A stretch of DNA of 56,285 nt from the IMG/VR virus record IMGVR_UViG_3300018015_000425, positions 1 to 56,285 of that record; one strand, given 5' to 3'. The position numbers were made by a program, and so were the translations under genes. The notes below the pieces were generated by a model. That model saw only the letters and a program-made list of their open reading frames with translations. It did no database searches and was not told the origin of the DNA. Position 1 is the stretch's first letter; each line of letters begins with the position of its first letter. This document shows positions 16,773 to 24,280 of this stretch, one piece after another. The DNA is from a virus.

Positions 16773-17261
16773 ATGGGAAGAAGCTCGAGAGATATTGATA
16801 TCCCTGCTGCCATAAAGCTGGCTAGGACAGGCAGGCTGGAATCCTGGTCGACGGGCTTGCTGCAGCGGATAGACGAGAGGAAGGTTGTCCGGGCAGAGCT
16901 GTTTGATGATGGGAAGGTGGCCCTCTATTACCCCGACCCCAAGAGCCCCCATGGGTACCGGGGGAAAGGGGACAGAGAGCTTTTCCAGGAATTCATTTTG
17001 CCGAAGAAGAAATTCACTTATACCTATGTGCCCTGGAACAGCGCGATCCCTGGCCACCCGGACCTCCCCTTCGTTATGTCCCTGGGTACCATCCGGACCG
17101 TGCCGGAGAATTACTATGTAGCCGATGTCTACAAGGATCTTTCCCTCATGTTCGACTCAAGGCTGGAAGCGGCGACGCGGAATGTCGACAGGGCCTCCGT
17201 TAGGAAATGGTGGGAGCAGAACAAGCCCGAAATGACGAAGGGCAAGATGGGGAAGAAATGA
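16773..17261 (+). CDS. Hypothetical protein with EMTKG tail
   Basis: A 162-residue protein of unknown function with Pro/Tyr-rich middle and C-terminus KPEMTKGKMGKK. Its stop overlaps an ATG that opens a 13-codon frame ending exactly at the next gene's ATG; this may be only a coupling device. Confidence 0.6.
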   Translation: MGRSSRDIDIPAAIKLARTGRLESWSTGLLQRIDERKVVRAELFDDGKVALYYPDPKSPHGYRGKGDRELFQEFILPKKKFTYTYVPWNSAIPGHPDLPFVMSLGTIRTVPENYYVADVYKDLSLMFDSRLEAATRNVDRASVRKWWEQNKPEMTKGKMGKK

Positions 17262-17298
17262 AGCCCGATATCTTCAGGCAAAGCGCGGGAAGCCACTG

Positions 17299-17802
17299 AT
17301 GAGCTATAACTCGAAAAATGTCAGGGCCAACGTGTGCCACAAGATTTACATGGCCCTTCTGACCGAAGAGAGGCGCAGTCAACCCGGTATGGCCTTGTCT
17401 CAGCAACAGAGTGAAGATATAAGGCTCGATACCGAAAGCGTCACGGATCTCATCGAGCAGGAATACAGCAGCAAGGGGGGAGCTGGCGCCCTCTGGCTGG
17501 ACCGCATGCTCAAAGATCTCAACTGGCTGGCCGATATCCAGGAAAAGGCCTGGGCGGTTCAAAAGGAAAAGAAAGCGGCAGCGAAAAACTGGCTCTGGTC
17601 CCAACAGGGCTGGGCCACTGAAGCTCAAGCCAAGGCCGTTGCCACCAGGCTCCGGGTGGAGAATTACGTGGTGGAACCAGGCTATGAAAACAAAGCCTGG
17701 AGGCTGAAGGTAAGGATCGATACCATTCCGGAGAGCACCCGCCAGGCGCCCCATGCCGTGCTGTGGGACGCAATAAAGAAAGCTGAGGGGAAATCTCGAT
17801 GA
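17299..17802 (+). CDS. Hypothetical helical protein
   Basis: A 167-residue, mostly helical protein. The central stretch (about 85-125) is Trp/Lys/Ala-rich and probably coiled. No family recognised. It overlaps the next start by 4 nt. Confidence 0.6.
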   Translation: MSYNSKNVRANVCHKIYMALLTEERRSQPGMALSQQQSEDIRLDTESVTDLIEQEYSSKGGAGALWLDRMLKDLNWLADIQEKAWAVQKEKKAAAKNWLWSQQGWATEAQAKAVATRLRVENYVVEPGYENKAWRLKVRIDTIPESTRQAPHAVLWDAIKKAEGKSR

Positions 17803-18026
17803 GCGGGAAAGGGCGCATTGTCGGAGTCGGTAAAACCTCGCCGGTTTGTCTGCCGGCACGCTGTAGCCATACAGACCATCTTTTCGGCAAGGCTATGAGG
17901 TGCCCGCTACCCTGCGCCCCCTTCAAGGCGGTCTGCCCGGCTCATTCCCTCCCGGAGGCCCCGAGACCCGACGAGTTTGCCCGGGCAATCCGGATGTGCC
18001 TGGAACAGGAGAGGAGAAAATTCTGA
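17799..18026 (+). CDS. Small Cys-rich protein
   Basis: A 75-residue protein with six cysteines, including CPLPC and a following Cys (KAVCPAH), then a helical C-terminus (DEFARAIRMCLEQ). A metal-binding role is likely but unproven. Coupled to both neighbours by overlaps. Confidence 0.55.
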   Translation: MSGKGRIVGVGKTSPVCLPARCSHTDHLFGKAMRCPLPCAPFKAVCPAHSLPEAPRPDEFARAIRMCLEQERRKF

Positions 18027-18457
18027 TGCCTAGAATCTTTCAGGAGCCAAACTATGGCGTAACAGAGAGGTCCCTGGAGTGGGTGCGCCGTTATAAGTCT
18101 GATTTGGGCCCTCTCTTCCGGATTCGTTGCTTTATCCATCCCCACCGGGTTGCTGGGCTTGAAGGTGACCAGTGGGTAGAGTTTGAAGATCAAGCCGGCA
18201 ATAAGATAATCGCTACCGGTTTCGGATGGGGATATCCGGGGACTGGACCAGCCGGCCTGGCCAAGATCCTGCGTGAATTGGGAATTCAAGGTCAAATTAT
18301 TACCACGGCGCGTTGGCTTACTCAAAATAGCGAGTGGAGAATCGATATTAAGGAGAATACTGCCACCGTGAAACTCAAACAGGAGATGACCGGAGGGGAG
18401 AGCAGCTGGGAGATCATGGGTTATGTCAGGTATTCGGCAGGAGATTGCAGAAGATGA
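18026..18457 (+). CDS. Hypothetical protein
   Basis: A 143-residue protein starting MPRIFQEPNYG. The upstream frame is open further, but ATG 18026 overlaps the previous TGA and follows gaggagaaaa, so it is the better start. Mixed alpha/beta; no motif seen. Confidence 0.55.
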   Translation: MPRIFQEPNYGVTERSLEWVRRYKSDLGPLFRIRCFIHPHRVAGLEGDQWVEFEDQAGNKIIATGFGWGYPGTGPAGLAKILRELGIQGQIITTARWLTQNSEWRIDIKENTATVKLKQEMTGGESSWEIMGYVRYSAGDCRR

Positions 18458-18783
18458 CTGTCGAGATCCGGAAAAGACAGGTAGGGGTTACCGACCGCTG
18501 GATAATCGAGGCGGTCGATGGCAAGCAGGTCCGGAACGAGCTGGATATCGATTTCGCCCTGGCCGGCAATCCTGCAGTCAAAAAGTACATCCCTCCGGAC
18601 CAGCTCTGGGTGGAGATGATGTCAGACAAGACGGAGTGGCCCTGTTTCATTGTCCACGAGGACTGGGAGGATGGCCGCGTAGACCAGGGTATGCCGTATG
18701 AAGTAGCGCACGAGGAAGCCAACGTCCTGGAGAGACTGTGCCGGCAAGGGAAAATGGAGCTGACGGTATTCAGGCCGGGATAA
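18454..18783 (+). CDS. Hypothetical protein
   Basis: A 109-residue protein starting MTVEIRKRQ. ATG 18454 overlaps the previous TGA and has aggagat at the right distance, better than ATG 18445. Acidic, beta-then-helix; no known motif. Confidence 0.55.
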   Translation: MTVEIRKRQVGVTDRWIIEAVDGKQVRNELDIDFALAGNPAVKKYIPPDQLWVEMMSDKTEWPCFIVHEDWEDGRVDQGMPYEVAHEEANVLERLCRQGKMELTVFRPG

Positions 18784-18793
18784 GGAGGGAGAA

Positions 18794-19093
18794 ATGGCCC
18801 AATATTGCATGTTCAAGCAACCTGAGGTTATTGCTCGGCAGAAGGAATGGGAAAAGAAGACGGATGACGAGATCCGCCGCCAGATGGAGAAGCTGAATCT
18901 TGACAAACCTTCGGAAGAGGAGCGATACAAGGCGGCAGTAAACGTCTTGATCTCTCGGGGATGGGGTGTAGAAGTGAAGCGGCGGCCCTCGTCGTATAAG
19001 CACAAAACTGGCGGCATGACCATACACCACGAAGGATTTGTGCTGGCTTTCCACCGGCCAAAGGTGGAGATGACCAAGGGACATAATAAGTAA
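18794..19093 (+). CDS. Protein with HHEGFVLA motif and EMTKG tail
   Basis: A 99-residue protein. After a charged helix (10-55) it has TIHHEGFVLAFHRP and then VEMTKGHNK at the C-terminus. The same HHEGFVLA element occurs in the minus-strand gene 40639-40881 (TVHHEGFVLASYP), the only sequence link noticed between the two gene blocks. RBS aaggaggga. Function unknown. Confidence 0.6.
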   Translation: MAQYCMFKQPEVIARQKEWEKKTDDEIRRQMEKLNLDKPSEEERYKAAVNVLISRGWGVEVKRRPSSYKHKTGGMTIHHEGFVLAFHRPKVEMTKGHNK

Positions 19094-19105
19094 CTGGAGG
19101 GTGAC

Positions 19106-19537
19106 ATGAAATGTGATCTCAGCGCACCAGCGGAGAGCTGTGAGTGCAAGAAGCTGCTATGCAAGGCAATGGCCGAGGCATTGGAACATGAGGCAGAAGA
19201 ATTCCGAGATTATGCTGAAATAGCTCGGAAGGCGGGCGGCTTCCCGGGAACAGCACAGCCGAGGCCTTCTTTCTCTGCGGATGAATACCATAGCCTTGTC
19301 AGGGAGCTGGATGCTCAGAAGTTCCTGCGATGGGGTATGGTCAATGCCCATGGTTTGCTGGTAGGCGATTACAATAATCTCTCGTATGCCCAGAAGATGA
19401 GCGAAGAGATACGGATGGGGCAACAGAAAGACCAGGCCACGCCAGCAAAGCACGCAGCAGAAGCCCTCGAAGGCGCAGCCAAAGCCTTGAGACAGGCGGC
19501 TGCCTTTGGTTTTCTCAACTGTATCCAGGAGGCATGA
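19106..19537 (+). CDS. Hypothetical helical protein
   Basis: A 143-residue protein, largely helical and Ala/Glu-rich, with two early cysteines (CECKKLLC). RBS ctggaggg. Overlaps the next gene by 4 nt. No family recognised. Confidence 0.55.
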   Translation: MKCDLSAPAESCECKKLLCKAMAEALEHEAEEFRDYAEIARKAGGFPGTAQPRPSFSADEYHSLVRELDAQKFLRWGMVNAHGLLVGDYNNLSYAQKMSEEIRMGQQKDQATPAKHAAEALEGAAKALRQAAAFGFLNCIQEA

Positions 19538-19863
19538 GCTTGGACCCGAAAGATTTACTGCCTGCATCGCCCCGGGATGGCCCGCCTCTGCCGAAAGGAC
19601 TGGGGGTCAAATGGTCTGGGGGAAACCCCCAGACCTACGAAGAGTATCGGGCCTATGAAATGAACAGGCAGGAGATTATCAGTAGAAATCGCTCCCGCCG
19701 GCTGCGCGGGCTGCCGCTCCTGCCCCAACCTCCGAAGGTGGCACCTCCCAAGAAACGCGTTGTGTATAGCCGTGAAAAGGATGGCAGCCTTACTTACGAA
19801 GGCACTCTGCGAGAAGGGGAAGATGTACCCGAGGGGATGGTTCTCAAGTTGGAGGACTATTGA
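19534..19863 (+). CDS. Pro-rich hypothetical protein
   Basis: A 109-residue protein with a basic, Pro/Leu-rich middle (RSRRLRGLPLLPQPP) and an acidic end. It overlaps both neighbours (ATGA upstream, TTGA downstream). Function unknown. Confidence 0.55.
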   Translation: MSLDPKDLLPASPRDGPPLPKGLGVKWSGGNPQTYEEYRAYEMNRQEIISRNRSRRLRGLPLLPQPPKVAPPKKRVVYSREKDGSLTYEGTLREGEDVPEGMVLKLEDY

Positions 19864-20267
19864 ACGAGCTGGTATCGCCCTACGTCGGATATCGAACTGA
19901 CGAGTTCCGGGGCATAGGTGAAGGAAACGAGGATCTCCTGGAAGTCACCCGGCATGAGATGAGGGAGCTGGGGAACCAGGATATCCCCTATACCCTGATA
20001 CACCGGGGCGCTATCAGGAGCACGAGCGGAGTGAATGACTACCTCCTCCAGCTCTACAAGAGCAGATACAGAAAGTGTGTCTGGCTCTGCGACTCCATGG
20101 AGCACCTGATAAGCAGCTACTTTGAGCCTCCAGAGAAGCCCGAAGTGGTGACCAGGTGGGCGTTCTCCCCTGGGACGTGGAAGATCATCTCTGACCTCGG
20201 AGAAGAGGGCAAGCTGATAGCCTACCTGGGCGATCCCCTGGTGACTGAAGTGCCCGTACCTCGCTAA
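19860..20267 (+). CDS. Hypothetical protein, last gene of the first plus-strand block
   Basis: A 135-residue protein starting at TTG (TTGA overlap). 'LLQLYKSRYRKCVWLCDS' followed by 'WAFSPGTWKIISDLGEEGKLIAYLGDP' suggests a compact alpha/beta domain. No family recognised. No intrinsic terminator is visible in the 108 nt to the convergent homing endonuclease gene. Confidence 0.55.
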   Translation: MNELVSPYVGYRTDEFRGIGEGNEDLLEVTRHEMRELGNQDIPYTLIHRGAIRSTSGVNDYLLQLYKSRYRKCVWLCDSMEHLISSYFEPPEKPEVVTRWAFSPGTWKIISDLGEEGKLIAYLGDPLVTEVPVPR

Positions 20268-20375
20268 GTCGCAAAAACCGCCCCTATCTCCCAACCTGAC
20301 CTAATCCCTTGCCAGAAGCTCCAAGCCCCTATCTTGCCCTTGTAGATCGAGCCACAGGTAGGAAGTTTTAAGAGG

Positions 20376-20933
20376 CTAGAGTAGAGTGAGCTGATTGCTT
20401 TGTTTGGGAGACTCAGCGCCCAGAGATAACTGGCAGGTGCCTTTGTTTATGAGGTTCAGGAGATATTGTGCATCCCTGTAGGCGCTTTTGCCGACATGCT
20501 GCCGTTTATTCCCCGGGTTCATCTTGTCCCGTAAGGCGAGGATCTTCTTGAGGTCTTCTCTTGTGAGAGGGCTTTTCTGCATGAGATCGAGGCACTGGCT
20601 CCAATACTGAAAGGTCTCCTTCTTCTTAGTATGAAGAGGGTGATTGTTGAAGAAGTCCCTGAGTACCAGACACTCCGGTAATGAAGACACTATATAGGTT
20701 GCCCTGGGCCACTTCAGCTTCCCATACCCGCTTGTATATCCCTTGGAATCTGGGACACGCCCGACGCCCAGCTCCTGGCATATCTCATGCAGTACCTTCC
20801 GATCTGATTTAGATAGCCAGATGCAAAATACTGGAGTGACAGTAAGCCTGAAGTTCTTCTTGTTCTGAGCTTGACACTTAATACTGAAGCAGCCCTCACC
20901 ATCACAAAAGCCTGAAATCCAACCAGCAATCAT
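20376..20933 (-). CDS. LAGLIDADG homing endonuclease (free-standing)
   Basis: A 185-residue LAGLIDADG-type protein. The motif is WISGFCDGEGCF at residues 4-15, where the acidic Asp/Glu are the catalytic residues. Only one motif is present, so the enzyme would act as a dimer on a palindromic site. It is transcribed against both flanking plus-strand blocks, consistent with a mobile insertion at the junction. Short stems and a TATAAT-like sequence precede its ATG. Confidence 0.8.
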   Translation of the reverse strand: MIAGWISGFCDGEGCFSIKCQAQNKKNFRLTVTPVFCIWLSKSDRKVLHEICQELGVGRVPDSKGYTSGYGKLKWPRATYIVSSLPECLVLRDFFNNHPLHTKKKETFQYWSQCLDLMQKSPLTREDLKKILALRDKMNPGNKRQHVGKSAYRDAQYLLNLINKGTCQLSLGAESPKQSNQLTLL

Positions 20934-20964
20934 GCTTCAATTATAAAATTCTAAATAGTCTTTC

Positions 20965-21097
20965 GCAAATCGGAAAATGGATTTGCTCATCTCAACGGAA
21001 TTACGAAAGACATTAGTCCACTAATGACTTGACTACTTGCCTCGTATGTGATAAACTGGCAGGGTTGAAAGTGAGGCGCAAAAAATGCAAATTTGCA
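20965..21097 (+). promoter_or_regulatory. Promoter with three inverted repeats upstream of sigma-like gene
   Basis: TTGACT at 21029-21034 and TAAACT at 21052-21057 (17-nt spacer) form a sigma-70-type promoter. CATTAGT/ACTAATG (21011-21026) abuts the -35 box. GCAAATC/GATTTGC (20965-20986) and the perfect palindrome TGCAAATTTGCA (21086-21097) share a GCAAAT half-site on either side of the promoter, a layout expected for repressor operators. Confidence 0.6.
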
Positions 21098-21151
21098 AAA
21101 AAAATTGAACACGAAATGAGCACAAAAATCATCGAATGAAAGTGAGGGACA

Positions 21152-21811
21152 ATGAGACAATCAGCTACAAAAACAAGCACAGTTAAGCACGTCAAGCCAG
21201 TGAAGCCGAATTACAAGGCAATAGAGCGGGATACTCAGAAGCGAGCCATACCGCCACTGAGGGACATAGCTAAGATGTTCGCATCTGCGCTACCTCTAGA
21301 GGGTGATGCGTTCGGGCAGATGGTAGATACCATCGAGGCGCAACTGACACGCATGACCAAGAGAGACAAAACTAACTTGCTGGCCTTACAAACTGCGTTC
21401 ATATTCGCCCACAAAGTTCCTCGTCAAAACCGTGAGGATGTATTCCAAGATATCTTCCTCGCCTTGTATCAGCACAAGGTTACTGACAACGGGCTGGCTT
21501 ATGCCATAGCCAGAACAGACTGGGTTGACTGGTGGCAGTCATACAAGATTCGCTCGCACTACTCGCTTGACAGTGTAGCGAATCAAGACACTGGTGACAC
21601 GTTCGGGGATTTGCTCGTGGGTGTATGTGACTTTGAAGCGCAGATATGCGGAAAGATCAACGGAGATCGACTGCTAGAGGCATTACCGCAGCGTATCAGA
21701 GGCATTGTGCAAAAGAGACTTGACGGACACGCTACAAACAAGCTGGAGCAATCTCAGCTAAGACGTTTTGTCGCTACTCGTCCTACAATCCTCGCTCAGT
21801 ATTCAAACTGA
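21152..21811 (+). CDS. Sigma-70-family-like (ECF-type) factor
   Basis: A 219-residue protein. Residues about 90-108 (RQNREDVFQDIFLALYQ) match sigma region 2.1-2.2, and LAYAIARTDWVDWWQ with a following SLDSVA match region 2.3-2.4. The C-terminal LLEALPQRIRGIVQKRLDGH resembles the start of region 4, but a complete helix-turn-helix is not evident. It should direct RNA polymerase to specific promoters. Four copies of a distinctive promoter-like repeat start immediately downstream. The 75-residue N-terminal extension is unassigned. A diverged or truncated sigma is the main caveat. Confidence 0.6.
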   Translation: MRQSATKTSTVKHVKPVKPNYKAIERDTQKRAIPPLRDIAKMFASALPLEGDAFGQMVDTIEAQLTRMTKRDKTNLLALQTAFIFAHKVPRQNREDVFQDIFLALYQHKVTDNGLAYAIARTDWVDWWQSYKIRSHYSLDSVANQDTGDTFGDLLVGVCDFEAQICGKINGDRLLEALPQRIRGIVQKRLDGHATNKLEQSQLRRFVATRPTILAQYSN

Positions 21812-21817
21812 GCGTGG

Positions 21818-21850
21818 ATTATGTCAACCTGACCTCAGCGATTAGTTAAG
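21818..21850 (+). promoter_or_regulatory. Promoter-like repeat, family 1, copy A
   Basis: ATTATGTCAA, six variable bases, then CTCAGCGATTAGT, as in copies B-D. The -10 position reads TTAAGT instead of TAATAT, so this is the most diverged copy. It lies just before the long structured noncoding stretch. Confidence 0.65.
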
Positions 21851-22590
21851 TGTGAGGGGTGGGGATTTGCTCCCACCCCTTACTCATGCCCATGTTTCGG
21901 CATGGGGTGGACAACTTAATACTGTCAGGGGTCATACTACTAACCTCGTTGGCTAGGAAAACGGCCTTACTCCCGCACACGTTCCTCTTGGGGATGGCCA
22001 GGGCGACTTGTCGCCCGGCGGGAGCGGTAAGGTGTCATGCTAACTTCTGGCGAGGGATAGGGCAGACAAGAGGGATACGTGCCTGAAGGTGCGACTTCGG
22101 GTCTACGGTGGAAACACGCCCCTCACAGGACAAGCCCCTAGCACCCTAGCTGTGCTGGCGCAAGCCAGTTACCTGACGGTCAACGGACAGGGATCGGCCT
22201 GACCTAAATCAGCCAAAAAACGTCCAAGCTCAGACGTGAAACAGAGTGAAGGGTGAGTCTTAGCCAGCACTACCCACCCAAAACCAAAGGGAGAAGTGGC
22301 TCGGTAGTGAAGACCGCAGCACGGCTGTGCTCCAAGCCCTAGAGCAAGAGCACACAGCGCAGTCCTGTACGGCCTCATGCTGCTCTCCAGCAACCCCAGT
22401 AGGGGCAATACTGGAAACAAGAGCACAAGGGGATAGGGCGGGATCGGGGCGGTAAGCAAGCCCCAAAGGCTGTAACCGACTGCGGTAATTCGTTCCCTTC
22501 ATAGTCCTGAATGATCTACCGTGGCAACTCGTGGACTGTTGCATAGGACATAACTCTGAGGCACACGCTCCCTGCCCCAGCAGGGGGCAC
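21851..22590 (+). ncRNA. Candidate large structured RNA (about 740 nt)
   Basis: No convincing gene occupies this stretch. It contains many perfect stems: 21855-21880 (9 bp), 21889-21906, 21965-21976 with 22018-22032 enclosing 22001-22016, 22082-22101, 22155-22168 capped by a GCAA tetraloop, 22220-22237, 22257-22274 with 22303-22314, 22396-22414, 22446-22464 and 22573-22589. A promoter-like repeat precedes it. Size and setting recall the large phage RNAs GOLLD and ROOL, but I cannot match a consensus. A very long leader of the next gene is the alternative. Confidence 0.6.
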
Positions 22591-22690
22591 TCACTTCAAA
22601 ACTTGCTTCGGTTTGTTTTGCTGTGACCGATGTGAGTCAAACCACGATTTGACTCACAGGGTCAAATCAAAACGGAAGGCGGTGAGAACC

Positions 22691-23041
22691 ATGACCATGA
22701 TAAACCAGAGACGGAAGTGCCTTATTTGTGAGGTTCGGCCTCGCTTTGACGGCTCTCCGTACTGTAGGCCATGCCATGACGGTTTGAGCAAGGCCAGCAA
22801 CAGACGGACGGCGGGTGATCCAGTGAAATTCCTTGTCTATCAGGGCAGCGTGGTCGGGCTGTTCCCGAACGGTAAGACCACAGAGGACGGACAGCCGCAG
22901 TTCTCTCCTGTTCTTCTCAAGAGAGACCCTGAGAAGCTCCCGAAGGGTAAGACCCTCGACCTGAACACGTACCTAGAGGGGTACACACGAGCACAGATCA
23001 AGAAGCTCAAGGCAGCGCACAGACAGGCAGTAGCCTGCTGA
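22691..23041 (+). CDS. Zinc-ribbon protein
   Basis: A 116-residue protein with CLIC and CRPC about 17 residues apart, then a basic beta-rich domain ending in a Lys-rich helix. The frame is open further upstream, but ATG 22691 with ggcggtgag is the likely start. Probable nucleic-acid-binding protein; family unknown. Confidence 0.6.
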   Translation: MTMINQRRKCLICEVRPRFDGSPYCRPCHDGLSKASNRRTAGDPVKFLVYQGSVVGLFPNGKTTEDGQPQFSPVLLKRDPEKLPKGKTLDLNTYLEGYTRAQIKKLKAAHRQAVAC

Positions 23042-23063
23042 ATATCGGAAAGGAGAGTGTACC

Positions 23064-23270
23064 GTGGCAGTAGCGACAGCGAAGAAAGCAAAGGGCGCAA
23101 AGGGGGACAAGCCGAAGGCGGAGAAGTATCCCGTCAACCAGCTCATCGTCCTGTCGGCGTACAAGAAGACCTTCACATCAGGGAAGGACGGCTTCTTCGG
23201 GCAGGTGCAAGACCCTGCAACTGGAGATCGCTTCCAGATCGTCGGCGCAGTCAAGATCAGCAAGAACTAG
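23064..23270 (+). CDS. Small Lys-rich protein
   Basis: A 68-residue protein starting at GTG 23064 after ggaaaggaga. The N-terminal 20 residues are Lys/Ala-rich; the rest is a short beta-rich domain (FFGQVQDPATGDRFQIVG). Its TAG directly abuts the first of two related stem-loops. Function unknown. Confidence 0.55.
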   Translation: MAVATAKKAKGAKGDKPKAEKYPVNQLIVLSAYKKTFTSGKDGFFGQVQDPATGDRFQIVGAVKISKN

Positions 23271-23327
23271 GTCAACCCTGACCGCTTCGGGCGCACCTCG
23301 GTATGCGCCCGAATGGTGAGGGCTGAA
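23271..23327 (+). ncRNA. Intercistronic stem-loop, copy 1
   Basis: Begins GTCAACCCTGAC immediately after a stop codon and ends GAGGGCTGAAC, which pair imperfectly. Inside is a perfect 10-bp stem, TTCGGGCGCA with TGCGCCCGAA. A second copy at 23531-23587 keeps the outer sequences and changes the inner stem in a compensated way. Confidence 0.55.
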
Positions 23328-23357
23328 CGCAGCCTATAACGGAAGGAGTGTGCAACT

Positions 23358-23531
23358 GTGGAGAACGTAGTCCTGAAGAGAACAGCCATCAAAGGGGCAC
23401 TAAAGTCTCGTGCCGCCCTGCGGAACGAGAAGCTCACCGAAGAGCAGATGGAAGCCTTCGTCAAACAGGTAGAGGCGAAGCTGCCTGGGTGGGTGGAAGA
23501 TCAGGCCAAGCGGTACGTAGTAGCCAGCTAG
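23358..23531 (+). CDS. Small helical protein (57 aa)
   Basis: A 57-residue protein from GTG 23358 with ggaaggag upstream. It is charged and helical (LRNEKLTEEQMEAF, then VKQVEAKLPGW). Its TAG overlaps the first base of the second stem-loop. Function unknown. Confidence 0.5.
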   Translation: MENVVLKRTAIKGALKSRAALRNEKLTEEQMEAFVKQVEAKLPGWVEDQAKRYVVAS

Positions 23532-23587
23532 TCAACCCTGACTTCGGGCATCTCTCCCGATGTGCCCGAAGATGAGGGCTGAACGGC
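23531..23587 (+). ncRNA. Intercistronic stem-loop, copy 2
   Basis: Same outer sequences as copy 1 (GTCAACCCTGA and GAGGGCTGAAC). The inner stem here is CTTCGGGCA with TGCCCGAAG. Again it begins at a stop codon. Suggests an mRNA processing, stability or protein-binding element rather than a terminator, as no T-run follows. Confidence 0.55.
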
Positions 23588-23664
23588 CAGCCAGCAGATA
23601 GAGATAACCCTCTCTAACTCTGGCTGGCGTAAGCCTCTACATCCGCCTGGCGGGACCGCCGGAT
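23586..23664 (+). ncRNA. Two further hairpins before the next gene
   Basis: GCCAGC (23586-23591) pairs with GCTGGC (23623-23628) around AGAGA/TCTCT. A second hairpin at 23641-23664 has GGCGG/CCGCC and ATCC/GGAT. Part of the same structured intercistronic stretch; no independent function assigned. Confidence 0.4.
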
Positions 23665-23694
23665 CTCACCGGGCGCCGTAGGAAAGGGGGCAAC

Positions 23695-23898
23695 GTGCCG
23701 TTGATCTGTATTGAATGTAACTTTGAAGCCAAGGATGGTAAGGCTCTCCAGAAGAAGGGGGGCAAAATCATCCTGTCTCGTGGCCTTCGGGCTGTCTGTC
23801 CGAACGGACATGATATGGGGGCTTTCGACCCCACGTATATCTCGAACAAGGAATTGAGGAAGGGGGCGTTGACGCTGGGGAGTTTCGGGGGTTCGTAG
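23695..23898 (+). CDS. Small zinc-site protein
   Basis: A 67-residue protein from GTG 23695, preceded by aggaaaggggg. It has CIEC near the N-terminus and CPNGHDMG later, a common ribbon layout in phage proteins (compare CPKGHYMG in the gene at 40897-41235). Function unknown. Confidence 0.55.
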   Translation: MPLICIECNFEAKDGKALQKKGGKIILSRGLRAVCPNGHDMGAFDPTYISNKELRKGALTLGSFGGS

Positions 23899-23949
23899 CT
23901 GGCCTCTCTTTCGCCTCGGCGCAGCGACCCCTCTCGGAAAGGGGGAGAT

Positions 23950-24150
23950 ATGGAAGCAGGGTTAAATCTCGGCAAGTTCAGGCCGTTTGTCGGGGCTGAG
24001 GGGATAGAGGCTCGATATGCGCCCTTCGGCGCAACCGTGTCAATCGGCGATGACGAGGAGACCAAGCAGACCAGGGTGCAGTTGAACATCTACCTCGTAT
24101 TCGGTTTCCTGTCCTTCGGGATAGGAATGGTAAATTCGGAGAAGGAGTGA
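23950..24150 (+). CDS. Small protein with hydrophobic C-terminus
   Basis: A 66-residue protein with a hydrophobic stretch near the end (LNIYLVFGFLSFGIGMV), possibly a membrane anchor. RBS gaaaggggga. No family recognised. Confidence 0.5.
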   Translation: MEAGLNLGKFRPFVGAEGIEARYAPFGATVSIGDDEETKQTRVQLNIYLVFGFLSFGIGMVNSEKE

Positions 24151-24153
24151 GAG

Positions 24154-24243
24154 ATGGACGGGATGGAACTATTGGCAGAGCTTGAGGAAGATTGCGTAAA
24201 GGAACTCCACTATTCGGCAAAGAGAAGACATCTGCAACCCTGA
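24154..24243 (+). CDS. Very small protein (29 aa)
   Basis: A 29-residue acidic peptide starting MDGMELLAELEED with a good gaaggagtg site 8 nt upstream. Ends 1 nt before promoter-like copy B. Called on its ribosome binding site and its tight spacing with the previous gene. Confidence 0.45.
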   Translation: MDGMELLAELEEDCVKELHYSAKRRHLQP

Positions 24244-24244
24244 A

Positions 24245-24278
24245 ATTATGTCAATTTGGCCTCAGCGATCAGTAATAT
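24245..24278 (+). promoter_or_regulatory. Promoter-like repeat, family 1, copy B
   Basis: ATTATGTCAA, then CTCAGCGATCAGTAATAT. TGTCAA at 24249-24254 and TAATAT at 24273-24278 with an 18-nt spacer. Precedes the structured leader of the Ku transcription unit. A degenerate second copy (TGTCGATTTGGCCTC) lies at 24310-24324. Confidence 0.7.
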
Positions 24279-24280
24279 AG

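Noticed and set aside
17258-17299. 13-codon frame nested between two genes
   Set aside because: Too short to call; it may only serve to couple translation of the flanking genes.
17200-17859. Long minus-strand frames opposite plus-strand genes (also 4896-5624, 30923-31645, 26420-27124)
   Set aside because: They mirror well-supported coding regions, have no ribosome binding sites and no recognisable motifs.
21851-22590. Short frames inside the noncoding stretch
   Set aside because: They lack ribosome binding sites, are interrupted by perfect stems and have no protein-like composition.
23271-23587. Integron attC sites as explanation for the twin stem-loops
   Set aside because: No GTTRRRY core sites and no integrase; the small genes are not in cassette arrangement.
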